Below, in pieces: positions 1 through 9,785 of a stretch of DNA of 64,000 nt. This DNA comes from Dryas octopetala (Eukaryota > Streptophyta > Magnoliopsida > Rosales > Rosaceae): assembly GCA_963921425.1 (NCBI GenBank), contig OY992834.1, forward strand, positions 10,151,271-10,215,270, read 5' to 3'. Each line of letters starts with the position of its first letter. The first letter of the stretch is position 1. Under the pieces are notes generated by a model. That model was given only the letters and a program-made list of their open reading frames with translations. It was not told the origin of the DNA and ran no database searches. Made by a program: the position numbers and the translations under genes.

Positions 1-164
1 CTCGGATATGATTGACATTGGGCCGGAGAAGTGCCTCCTCGCTTCCTTTCTTTCTCTCCCTATTTTCTTTTTGGGTTATTTTTTTCAAAGTTCACTTTAA
101 AAATGAAGTTGATAACTCAGCCCACTTACTACAGAAAATCTTAGTCTGGTACACTTTAATGAGA

Positions 165-470
165 AGTGTGCAACATAGAAGTTTCCGAGCACTCGACAAT
201 TGTCATTGTGTGACAATAGCTAATTAAATTGCAAAAAACATTTGTGTTATATTGTTATTAACAAACAATGGAAATCATTGTCACTGTGTGATAGTGACAA
301 TTTGCCAAGTTTTCAAAAAAAAAAATTCATTGAGCGCTCGACGCAAAAGACATAACGTGAGTTTTATTTGTATGAAGTTGACCTATTTATTATTGCAACT
401 TTTTAGGTGAGTTTGTTTATCATTAAAAACTTTAAAATGAATTTTAGAGTATTTGTTTTTCTTTTCCTCA
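165..470 (+). repeat. Dispersed repeat, copy 1
   Basis: This AT-rich stretch has several short motifs of the type TTGTCATTGTGTGACA and an inverted GAGCGCTC motif near 340. The same sequence occurs in reverse orientation at about 41560-42590, where the shared order is interrupted by a 649 bp insertion. Matching landmarks are GAGCGCTCG, TTTATTTGTA, GCAACTTTTT and GTTTGTTTATCATTAA. Element class is unknown; no target duplication was found. Confidence 0.6.
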
Positions 471-704
471 CGTGAACGGCATGTATTATTGGCTGAACAA
501 AAATATGAATGAAATAATGAGTAATTAACGGAATGGGCCACATTGGCCTACTTAAAAGTTTTCGGGAATGATTAGCCAAATTTTTAGTTTGAGGGGTAAT
601 TTGACATTCTAGTCATTGTTAAGAGGGCAAAATAAGAATCCTAACCCAATTAGGAATTAATTCCTTGGCGATCAAGTAATGGATAGATCGATGAGTTTGA
701 ATCC

Positions 705-712
705 TATAAATA
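705..712 (+). promoter_or_regulatory. TATA box of the small gene at 818
   Basis: TATAAATA lies 106 nt upstream of the ATG at 818, at a usual distance for a plant core promoter with a leader of about 75 nt. It supports the small downstream ORF being transcribed. It is inferred from sequence only. Confidence 0.45.
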
Positions 713-817
713 AGTAGGGGTGCGATATATTGAGGCTCAAAGGACTTGGCTCTCTGACTTGTCTAATATTCTTCTTGGTCTTGTACACTTTGATTACGCC
801 GGCCAGAATTTTATTTA

Positions 818-1102
818 ATGGAAGGGATGGATGATTTGGCTGTTATAATGGACAAATTGGGGTCTCTAAACCTCAATAAGGAAGAGGAGATGCCATCACG
901 GGAGCAGGCGGCTAAGCCGGTACTTAATGTAGCGATGCTGAATTGGATCAGAACAAGGTTGACTGAGTTTGATGTTGCACTGGATGCGTTTGAGGGAAGG
1001 GATTTACCTGACTTTAAAAAAAAGAAACTCACTGCCATAAGAGCTTCAGTGCAATCTGCCAAAGCCCTCCTGGAACATGTAGCTACCCGCATAGTGCATT
1101 GA
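818..1102 (+). CDS. Short unrecognised protein, 94 aa
   Basis: I do not recognise this protein. It is hydrophilic and looks mostly helical. It begins MEGMDDLAVIMDKLGSLNL, has a charged stretch (EEEM), then a segment RTRLTEFDVALDAFEGRDLP, and ends with a helical tail that may pair as a coil. There is no signal peptide or membrane segment. Three things suggest a real gene: a TATA box at 705, a second related but broken copy at about 1640-1800 that keeps the motif ALDAFEG/ELDAFEG, and higher GC than the flanks. The second copy shows that this reading frame has been duplicated, although not that it is conserved as protein. It could be a fragment of a larger ancestral gene. The next ATG in frame, at 824, is an alternative start. 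Confidence 0.5.
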   Translation: MEGMDDLAVIMDKLGSLNLNKEEEMPSREQAAKPVLNVAMLNWIRTRLTEFDVALDAFEGRDLPDFKKKKLTAIRASVQSAKALLEHVATRIVH

Positions 1103-1107
1103 GACAT

Positions 1108-1277
1108 TAATTACTTTTCTTTTTTTTGGTTTCGATCTTAATTTTCTCAATTTTCTGGATGTTATATTAATTAGCAGCCGATTCAATTTATGAATTTGCG
1201 CATCGATTATAATAAGAAAGATATTAATCGATCTCTTTTAATTGAGGTTTTATATATATTGCTACTTACCCTAGCTA
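1108..1277 (+). repeat. Duplicated 3' block, copy 1
   Basis: About 160 bp directly 3' of the 94 aa ORF. It is repeated, clearly diverged, at 3762-3920 downstream of the eL15 gene. Shared landmarks in order are TTTTTTGGTTTC, TTAGCAGCCGAT, AATTTATGAAT, ATAAGAAAGATAT, ATTGAGGTTT and ATATATTGCTACTTA. Confidence 0.65.
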
Positions 1278-1639
1278 CTTTGTTTCTGTGTGTGCATGCC
1301 CCACTTGGTAATATGCAATTATATATAGTATGTTCTTCATCAGTTCAGCTTCTGTAATATACAAGCCTTCCATTGGTCCAGAATCGGACACGATTAATAT
1401 TGGGCCGGGGCACCTCTTTCCTCTCTTTCTCTCTTTTCTTTTTTAATTTTCTTTGGACACTCGAATATTTACAACATTTCTATAAATCTATAACCAAAAC
1501 AATGTACAACTTGACGTAACATAACCCTAAAAAGTAAGGAAATATAGGAAATTATTATGATAAGCTTAGAAACAGCAGGCCGAAGATATATATATATATA
1601 TTGATCATTATATTGATGTTTTATGAATTAAAAAAAGTA

Positions 1640-1800
1640 AGGAAGAGGAGATGCAATCAGCGTTGCAGGTGGCGCAGACAAAGTTTGAAGAAGCGATGCG
1701 CAATTGCAATTGCATCGATCAGACAAAGGTTGACTAAGATTGAAGTTGAACTGGATGCATTTGAGGGAAAGGATTTACCTCACTTGACCAAAAAATTAAA
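1640..1800 (+). pseudogene. Broken second copy of the 94 aa gene
   Basis: The stretch starting GGAAGAGGAGATGC aligns with about 885-1030 of the first copy. One frame reads EEEMQSALQVAQTKFEEAM and another frame reads RQRLTKIEVELDAFEGKDLP, so a frameshift separates the N-terminal and C-terminal parts. The N-terminal MEGMDDL part is absent, and the end is lost in A-rich sequence. It is probably a decayed tandem duplicate: upstream sequence at 1383-1445 also resembles 1-80 (shared ATTGGGCCGG followed by a pyrimidine tract). Confidence 0.6.
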
Positions 1801-2006
1801 AACTAAGGACTTTATTTAGAAAAAATAAGGGCTTTATTTAGAAAAAAAAAAAAAAGTCATAAAGTTTTTTTCTAAATAAGAAACGTTAGAAAGATTAAAC
1901 TGTAATTTTCCCAAAAAAAAAAAAATCCTATTTGTGACAATTTTGGATTAGGGTTTTCTAAGGAAAATGGACAGCCCAGATTTGAAGTCCCCGACCCTTC
2001 TACCAC

Positions 2007-2067
2007 TATAAATTAAACTCAACCCTTCTTCTCGATCTCAAGTATTGATCTGAGGTCTAAACCCTAG
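2007..2067 (+). promoter_or_regulatory. TATA box and telo-box of the eL15 gene
   Basis: TATAAATTA at 2007-2015 is followed by a leader containing the telo-box AAACCCTAG at 2059-2067, 32 nt before the ATG. Telo-boxes next to the start are typical of plant translation-machinery genes. This suggests the gene still has a ribosomal-protein promoter. Confidence 0.55.
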
Positions 2068-2098
2068 CCGCCCAACTGCCGAAGCCTGCGCGTCACAA

Positions 2099-3496
2099 AT
2101 GGGTACTCTACTCTCTGTTTCTCTCTCACACTACCCACACCCTAGATACAGTTCCATTTTCATATGAAACGTACTCATGGGTACGTCGATCTCTTCCTAT
2201 ATATATATTATAACATGATTATGTTGGTTTTCCTTTGTTTTGGTGACATTATATAGGAGCTTACAAGTATTTGGCGGAGCTATGGAAGAAGAAGCAATCC
2301 GATGTGATGAGCTGCCTGGATAGGGTTCGCTGTTGGTCGTATCGTCAGCATCCTTCTATAGTTCGAGTCACAAGGCCCACACGCCCTGATAAGGCTCATA
2401 CCTTGGGTTACAAGGCCAAACAAGTAATGATCGTTAATAATTTCATTATTATTATTATTATTTTTGAATTAACAATTTCATTAATATATGACATTCAGTT
2501 GATCTCACTGTTGATATTCTGTTATTCTACTTGTTTTGTTTGTTTTGTTATTCTACTTGTTTGTATGGCCAAGGTTACTAACGTACAGGGTTGATTATGG
2601 TCTTATTTTAATTTGGTGCATATATATCTATTATATATATATATAGACGTCTAGTGCTTTATTGGTTACTTCATGCCCTTCTTCAATGGAACATATATAT
2701 CACGTACACGTACTGTTTCAATTAATGAGCATGCATATATGTAGGCCAGGCTTTGTCTTGGGCACTGTTTCTTTATGATGTGCACCAGTAGGCCTGCATT
2801 CATTCTGCTATATATATTGTATGTCGTGTGGTTAAGTACGTAGCATGATCTGATGCTTATGCTCCTAATTAAGTAGAGGTTGCTTGTTATTTTCTTATCT
2901 TTTCATGCTTCACACAAGTGGCTATCTTTTTAGGTAAGTAAATTAGTGGTTTGTCATTTACAGTTAGCAGACTCTTAGTTAATTTTTATTAATTTCGATC
3001 TTGTGGCCCTTGAATATGTAATCTAGTACGTACAAATGAATTGTTCCTGCAGGGTTATGTGGTTTATCGTGTGCGTGTAAGGCGTGGTGGTCGCAAGAGG
3101 TTGGTTCCCAAGGGCATTGTATATGGGAAGCCTAGAAACCAAGGTGTGACCCAACTCAAGTCCCAGCGCAGCAATAGATGTGTTGCTGAGGAGCGGGCTA
3201 GTCGTAAGTTGGGAGGCCTTAGGGTTCTCAACTCCTACTGGATCAGTGAGGATTCGACGTTCAAGTACTTTGAGGTAATTCTGGTTGATGTTGCACAAAA
3301 TGCTATTCGAAACGACCCAAGAATCAACTGGCTGTGCAATCCTGTTCACAAGCACAGAGAGCTTCGCGGGCTCACTTCTGCTGGGAAGAAATGCAAGGGA
3401 ATGCGTGGAAAGGGAAACTTGCGCCACAAGGCACGACCTTCCCGCAGGGCAAACTGGAAGAGAAACAACACCCTCTCCCTTCCACGCTTGCGTTGA
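2099..3496 (+). CDS. RPL15: 60S ribosomal protein eL15 (L15), divergent paralogue
   Basis: Three exons: 2099-2102 (ATGG only), 2257-2423, 3053-3496. Introns are GT-AG and phases fit; the product is 204 aa, the family's usual length. It is a structural protein of the large cytosolic ribosomal subunit that binds 28S rRNA. The start MGAYKY, the block [10 protein letters not shown], the block [15 protein letters not shown] and the block RNDPRINW are all present. The four-base first exon is expected for plant L15 genes. Unusually, many nearly invariant positions are changed: [15 protein letters not shown] where VMRFLQRVRCWEYRQ is usual, [10 protein letters not shown] for [18 protein letters not shown] for RKRPVPKG, and a terminus LPRLR instead of LRRYR. 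The frame is fully open, so this is either a specialised or relaxed duplicate rather than an obvious pseudogene. Confidence 0.9.
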
Positions 3497-3761
3497 TTAA
3501 TGGTCGTCGATCTCTTTCGACTTTCTTTTGTTGGATTTGCTTGCATTGCTTGATACTTTTGCTTGTTTCAATTTTCTAGTGGCTATTGTTTTATATATTA
3601 TGTCGTACGTTATGGTTTGCACACCTATATATATTTTTGACTTTACATAGGCTGAGGGGGTATTATAATTTTAAGGTTGTCAAATATGATTCATATTCAT
3701 CATCCATGAATTATGAATTGGTGCAAATCTTGTTGTCACATACTTCAGCGTGGGGATATGA

Positions 3762-3920
3762 CATCATTATCTTTCTCTTTTTTGGTTTCTTTTCTTTATT
3801 TTCTTGGATGTTTTATTAGCAGCCGATATTGAATTTATGAATGCGCGCATTCGATTACAATAAGAAAGATATAAATATCTTTTTATTGAGGTTTAATATA
3901 TATTGCTACTTAGCTATATG
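3762..3920 (+). repeat. Duplicated 3' block, copy 2
   Basis: Diverged copy of 1108-1277, located about 265 bp after the eL15 stop codon. No ORF related to the 94 aa gene remains next to it. Confidence 0.65.
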
Positions 3921-4865
3921 TTTTTAATATATACATTCTCATTTTAATATATGTTCTTTTTGTATTATGGGATTTCTTCGCCTTACCAGTCAATAGATCG
4001 AGGAAGCTTTTTTTTTTTTTTTGTTTGGTGAGGAATAGAAGCAGCTTCAACTCGGTATGATATATATTAAACGAGTAGAGCATTTCTTAATCTGATTTAG
4101 CCATGAATCTCTCTATAAGTATACTATATATAGTACGTACAGATTCTTCCACCGGCCATTTTCTAAGAAGACATGATAACTCTGGTTCCTAATATATCTT
4201 GTTTCATGGTGTGACCGTGGTACTTGAACTCAATTATTGTATTGAAAAACAAGCATATTGTTTATTGTTTATTTCTAGCCAACTGTAATTTATAAACGGT
4301 TACAATTTTGATAATTAATGTACTATACATCAATAGTAATTCAAGAGCAAATTGAACGACTTAATGGATGAAAGATGTGTATACAATAGTCCATAGCAAT
4401 TTTGATAACTAATGTTAATGTATCCCCTCATATTAAAGATGTGTATACATGTATTACAAAAGTGTAGTAATTTTTTTTTTTTTTAAATAATAGCTAGGTA
4501 TCCCACCTTTTTTTTAGAGTGTTGTTATATGCATACCCTATTTCCTCTCACTACACACCCCTTTCTCATTACACACCCCTCACATTACCAAACTATACCT
4601 ATTACATTCAAATTAATTTCTATCACCAAATTTTCTCACTACATACCCACCCCACACTCCCAAACCACCACACAACCATAGCCATTGTTAACACTTAGAG
4701 ATATGCCCTAACTTCAAATTTTTTTCATTCAAATATAAATCTAAGGTTTCCTATCTAATTTCAATTGTTTAATCAATTGGGGTGAACATGTTCGCAGCTT
4801 GTTTGGCACCGATCTGCCGAACCAATTAGGTTCATTAGGCAGCAATCTGTTGAACAAAATATTTC
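3921..4865. other. Gene-free AT-rich spacer
   Basis: No convincing ORF or RNA gene. It holds T-runs near 4010 and 4470, a C/A-rich segment at 4540-4690 with repeated ACACCCC-like words, and a partly repeated phrase (AAAGATGTGTATACA at about 4370 and 4435). Confidence 0.6.
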
Positions 4866-4968
4866 CTTGTCTCTCTTCTTCTTCCCTCTATCTTTTTCTC
4901 TTTCTCTCATTTCTCTCTCTCTCTCTCTTTCTATTTCTTTTGTCTCGTTGACCAGGACCTATAGGGAC

Positions 4969-5003
<35 letters not shown>

Positions 5004-5077
5004 CGAAGAGAGAGAAGGGGAAGAAAGAAAGAGAGAGAGAAGGGAAGAAATAGAGAGACAGAGAGGGGAAGGGGTAG
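4866..5077. repeat. CT-rich/GA-rich imperfect hairpin
   Basis: A (CT)n tract at about 4880-4940 is followed after a short centre by a (GA)n tract at about 4970-5070. The centre has inverted arms CTTTTGTCTC and GGGACAAAAG. The two tracts can fold into one long hairpin. The ORF through it is low-complexity and not credible. Confidence 0.6.
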
Positions 5078-5231
5078 GTTGAACTGCCAGCGACGAGGGT
5101 AGCTAAAGATAGGTTGCCGCCAACGGGGGTGGCTGAGGGTAAGGTGTTTAGTTGTTGTTTTTTTAATTTTTAATTTTTCCTTTTTTCCTTTATTGTCTTT
5201 TTATATTTTGTTAAATTTATAATTTTAAAAA

Positions 5232-5935
5232 GGGGGGGGCTATTCAGACCACCCCATTTTGCTGAGTTGACCACCCCCCTAATTTTTTGCCCATTTTTGC
5301 CCATTTTGCCCTCCTCTCCTCCTCCCCCACCCAGCCACCACTCCCCCACCGATCCCCTCCCCTCCCCAGCCCGCCCCCAGCCAGCCCACCCCTACCCAGC
5401 CAGCCCGCACCCCCTCACCTCAAGCCCCGCCGCCGTCGCACCCATCCCCAGCCCGCCCGCACCCCCTCACCCAAGCCCAGCCCCCGTCGCACCCATCCCC
5501 AGCCCGCCCGCACCCCCGTCGCACCCATCCCCAGCCCGCCCGCACCCCCTCACCTCAAGCCCCGCCGCCGTCGCACCCATCCCCAGCCCGCCCGCACACC
5601 CATCCCCAAGCCCAGCCCCCGTCGCACCCATCCCCAGCCCGCCCACAGAGAGAGGGAAGAGAGAGAGAGAGAGAAGGGAGATCGGGCGGCAGGGAGGGCT
5701 GGGTGGGTCGCGCCGGCGATGGGGAGGGGCGGGGTCGACCGGCGAAGGGGAGGAGTGGGTCGCGCTGGCGGCGGGGAGAGCTGGGTGGGTCGCGCAGGCG
5801 GCGGGGAGGGTGGCCGGCCAAAATTGGAGGGTGAGGTTTTTTTTTTATGTAGGGGCAAAATGGGCAAAAAAAGATAAAAAATTAATGGGGTGGTGAACTC
5901 AGCATTTTTGGCTGGTGGGAATAGCCCCCCCCCCC
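5232..5935. mobile_element. Non-autonomous Mutator-like element, GC-rich core
   Basis: A 704 bp element with imperfect terminal inverted repeats of about 75 bp (GGGGGGGGCTATTC inward, then TGCTGAGTT and TTTTTTGCCCATTT landmarks on both sides). It is flanked by a perfect 9 bp direct repeat TTTTAAAAA (5223-5231 and 5936-5944), the target-site size of the Mutator superfamily. The interior is GC-rich and made of tandem units of the type CCCATCCCCAGCCCGCCCGC, followed by a GA-rich half. ORFs of 196-209 aa inside it are Pro/Arg-rich repeat translations, not genes. No transposase is present. Confidence 0.8.
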
Positions 5936-6557
5936 TTTTAAAAATTCAAAAGAAGGGGTATATAGTGAGGAAAAATGAGTTGTGACCCAAATCCTACCCC
6001 TTTTTTTGGACTGACCCAAATCCTACCCTTACGAATGCACTCATTGGGGTGTGCAAAACCCATATCCAATTCATTTGATTCTATGCTCCCCTAGCCTATA
6101 ATCTTATCAGGCCGCAAAATCTCAGCCATCCAAGTAGGAGACACCTTAAGAACCACACCGTCCAGACTCGAGTCTATATTCAGAAATAAATAAATATAAA
6201 GTATACAGTATCACGGCTAGAAACCTTTACAAATCTACAAATCTAACCCGATCAACGGTCCAGATCAAAGGACCCATTTGCAGCATAAAACAGAAACCAT
6301 ACCACAGCGAGCCCTCTCTCTGCGCATCTTGCAGTTTCGCATCAGCGGCCGAGAAGTCCATAGCCAAATTACCTAAAAGGGCTTCTCCGGTTCTCCCTCT
6401 GCGTCTCTGGTATTCTGGGTCGTGTCCAAAAGGGCCAAAAGGCGCAAAGACTGAGTACGAGGGTGGCTTTGCCTTAGCGAAGTTTGGGTTGATTGTTGGG
6501 ACAGGCAGAGTCTTTCCATCTGTTCCTTTTGGTTTTTCTGAGAGAGATTGGGAGACT

Positions 6558-9500
6558 ATGGAGGCTTATAAGAGATGGGTTAGGGAGAACAAGGACTATG
6601 TGCACTCGCTGGAGTCTCTGGCCAATGTGAACTTTCTCAAATTCTATAAATTTCATTACTTTCTCTGTTCATGTTTATCAATTTGATGTGAATTTATCGG
6701 CATATTCTGTGCTTTTTTCTAGTTTATTGGATTGTCTATGCTATTTGGTTGACTGTGTTTTCAATGTTCTTAGAAATGGAGAAAATCTGATAAAAATGCA
6801 ATATTTTTTTTTTGGTACAACATAAAAGGGCAATACTTAATATCGTTATAACTATAAATATGAATTCAGTGTCAAGTGTCAACTCATATGGATGTTGATT
6901 CTCACCAAGAAAAGAAAAAACTCATATGGCTGTTGACCATTTGTCATACATAACTTTTTATTTTTGAGGAAACAAGAGTCATATATACTTGGGAAGCAGT
7001 ATTTGTGGCATACTTTTTGGAGTCTCGGGCTAATGTATAACTCTTTAGTAAAAAATTACACTCACAAATTACTTTGTACCCTTGTTTAGTTTTTTTGTAT
7101 GGTTGGTTTTCCTTTTTCTTCTTTATAATATCCATGGTAGCTCAAAAATGGTGGCTCTGAGAAGAATCTGGTCATGACTGTTTTGGAAAGTAATGTCATG
7201 CAAGTGCTCTCGCTAGTGGTTAATGCAAGCCATTTCAAGTACCAGCAGTCCTTATTTATTCTCTGATCATTAATATTGAACCAATCAGCCTTGTTTATGC
7301 ATGTTGATGATGCCAATTGTTTAGGTTTCTCTTTGTGGGTTTTCTTTATCGACCATGGTAACTTATAATTGTAGAAAATTCATGGGATGGTTGGCCTTCA
7401 ATTGTGTGTAATTTTAAAATTCTTGGTATCTTATCTAGTGTTCAAAACTTCTGTACAGGGATTCACGTGGCTTCTACCTGAACGGTTTTCTGAATCAGAG
7501 ATAGGACCAGAAGCAGGTTTTTTGAAACTTTGGTAACATTTGGCTACTTCTTGGAGCTTAGAAATTGACAGGGCTTCTTTTCTTTTTCTGAGTAATTATA
7601 TAGTTTTCTCTGAAGTAATTGTAGATTTTATAAAAATAAGATGTTTGGCTGCTGAGAAAATGATGGAATATTATTAAAATTCAAAATTTAAATTTTACAT
7701 TTAAACATTTTCAATTACCTCAAAATCGGAATTAGACACATAATTTCTTGGACTTATTGAGCAGACCTTTACTTTTCTGGTTTCCGAATAATGAACACTC
7801 TGGAAAGCATATTTAATTACATTATTTTTCCAGCATTTGTCTTGCCAATTGAATAACATATAATTAATGTCTCATTCTGATTTTTTATTCTCTTCGTCGT
7901 GCATATGTGTGTGAATATACATCAGTGTAATGCAGAGATTGGTAATTTTTATTGAATATGATCTTGTGCAGTAACTACTCTCTTGGGAATTATAACTGCT
8001 ATCAATGAACATATAATCGACACAGCTCCTCCTCCAAGGCACATTGGCTCTGCTGAGAGTTATTCGTTTCCTTATTCATTGTGTATATCTGCACTAAAGG
8101 ACTTGGAAACATTGGTTGAAGTTGTTGCTCAACAGTATTTTGGTGATGAGAAGAAATGGAATTTCATTGCTATTATGGAGGCCACCAAGTAAGGACTGTT
8201 TGTTTTTTTAGCATAAGTCACTTGATAGTTTCAAGCAATTATTGTGTGTAGGCTTCTGTTTATTACCTCATTACGGGACTTCATTGTTTATCAGGGTGCT
8301 AGTTAGGTTAGCTTTGTTCCGGAACAGTGGATATAAGATGCTTCTGCACGGAGGACAGACACCAAATGATGAAAAGCATTTGGATGCTTCAAATCCTCAA
8401 CGTATAATTGGTGGTTTTTTAAAGCCTGGAGGGCAAAATGGGCCTGGCCACTTGAGAAGTAATCATAGACTGGACCCATGGAATTTGGAAGGAAGTGCAC
8501 TATCTGCTTTGAGTAGGTTTGGAGAAAATGCTAGGACAGTTTCAGATCCTGTATGGTTGCGTAGGGTTCAACACCAGCGTGCAATTATGGAGCCTCCACG
8601 TAACTATACATATACAATTTACAGACTGAATAAGATATGTAACTACAATTTATATTAAGTTTTTATTAATATAGATATTGGTTTCTTACAGCTCCAGTGG
8701 TTGAGAGGTTGACTCTATCCAGAATATTGTCTGAAAAGGGTCTTCATGGTGCTTTATTTGTGATTGGGGAAGCGCTGTTTATAACAAGACCACTTATCTA
8801 TGTTTTATTTATTCGAAAATATGGAGTTCGCTCATGGATTCCTTGGTTTCTTTCGCTGGCTATGGACTTCACTGGGATGGGCATTCTTTCAAAAATTACT
8901 TCTTCCACGGGTGGTACAAAAGAGCAGCAGTTTCATCTTTCTGTCTCCGAAAAGGATGAGGTTAGGTTTTCCAAAATGCTTAGCTTTTAGACTTTGAGGA
9001 CCTGGCTTGTTAACCTTCTACAAAGTATGGTATATATTATCTTTGAAATTGACTATCCATTGGCAATAGTCCCTCACCACAGTTGGTGCTGAATAGCTCT
9101 TAATATTATGGCATGGATTCAGGTTAGGAGAAGAAAGCTGTTATGGGCACTTTACCTCATGAGAGATCCGTTTTTCAGCAAGTATACCAGGTACTGCTGA
9201 TAGTTTTAAATAGAGAGTGGTGCCATTGCCACCCTACAAACTACTCACCCCACCTACATAGGTCATGGAGCAGCCTGCACCCCTCCCCCCCTTCCCCTTT
9301 TTTGGTTTTATGCCGGCAGCCCCATGCTTGGGATGTTTGGGCAGTTCAATTTTTTTTAAATCTTTGTCCTTTTAGGTAATTATGTAAAAGGACAAACTTA
9401 TAACTAAAATTTTATTAAATAGGAGGTGGGGAAGTAAAGTGGTAGGTGGCAATAGCACCACTCTTGAATAAATTGATAATAGGTTCCTGATTTTCCTAAG

Positions 9501-9785
9501 GAAGAATAAATCATGTGTTCTGTGACTATTGTTGTCAAACATTTTAGGCAAAGACTTGAAAGCACGGAGAAAGTGTTGGAACCTGTACCTATTATTGGGT
9601 TTCTTGCAGGTTGGTTTAACATTTTCTTTTTGTTCATTTTATGCTGTATTGCTACTTTTCAAAGCTGAGTTTTTTATGTATTTAGAATTTGATCCTTAAA
9701 AAAAAAATCTTTGGTCTGTGCAGCAAAACTAGTAGAGCTTCTTATAGGAGCTCAGACGAGGTATACTTACATGTCAGGATCATAA
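6558..9785 (+). CDS. PEX16: Peroxisome biogenesis protein PEX16 (SSE1-like)
   Basis: Eight coding exons: 6558-6626, 7459-7516, 7972-8188, 8295-8599, 8692-8960, 9123-9190, 9548-9609, 9724-9785. All junctions are GT-AG and phases close to a 369 aa product; Arabidopsis SHRUNKEN SEED 1 is about the same length. PEX16 is an integral ER/peroxisomal membrane protein needed to insert peroxisomal membrane proteins, and in plants for oil and protein body formation in seeds. Diagnostic parts are GFTWLLPERF near residue 24, RLALFRNSGYKMLLHGG near residue 120, the conserved block RPLIYVLFIRKYGVRSWIPW with the membrane segment, RRRKLLWALYLMRDPFF, and the C-terminal TRYTYMSGS. The start was chosen because MEAYKRW matches the family; an upstream in-frame ATG at 6489 adds an unrelated leader. 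Intron 6 carries a MITE (9215-9463). Confidence 0.95.
9215..9463. mobile_element. MITE in PEX16 intron 6
   Basis: A 249 bp element with terminal inverted repeats of about 40 bp, starting GAGTGGTGCCATTGCCACC on the left and GAGTGGTGCTATTGCCACC on the inverted right side. The flanks TTAAATAGA and TTGAATAAA agree at 7 of 9 bases, a decayed 9 bp target duplication. No coding capacity. Confidence 0.65.

Noticed and set aside
4975..5075. Arg/Glu-rich ORF at 4867-5082
   Set aside because: Translation of (CT)n and (GA)n simple repeats.
5267..5896. ORFs of 209 and 196 aa, Pro/Arg-rich
   Set aside because: They are translations of GC-rich tandem repeats inside the Mutator-like element, open in several frames on both strands.
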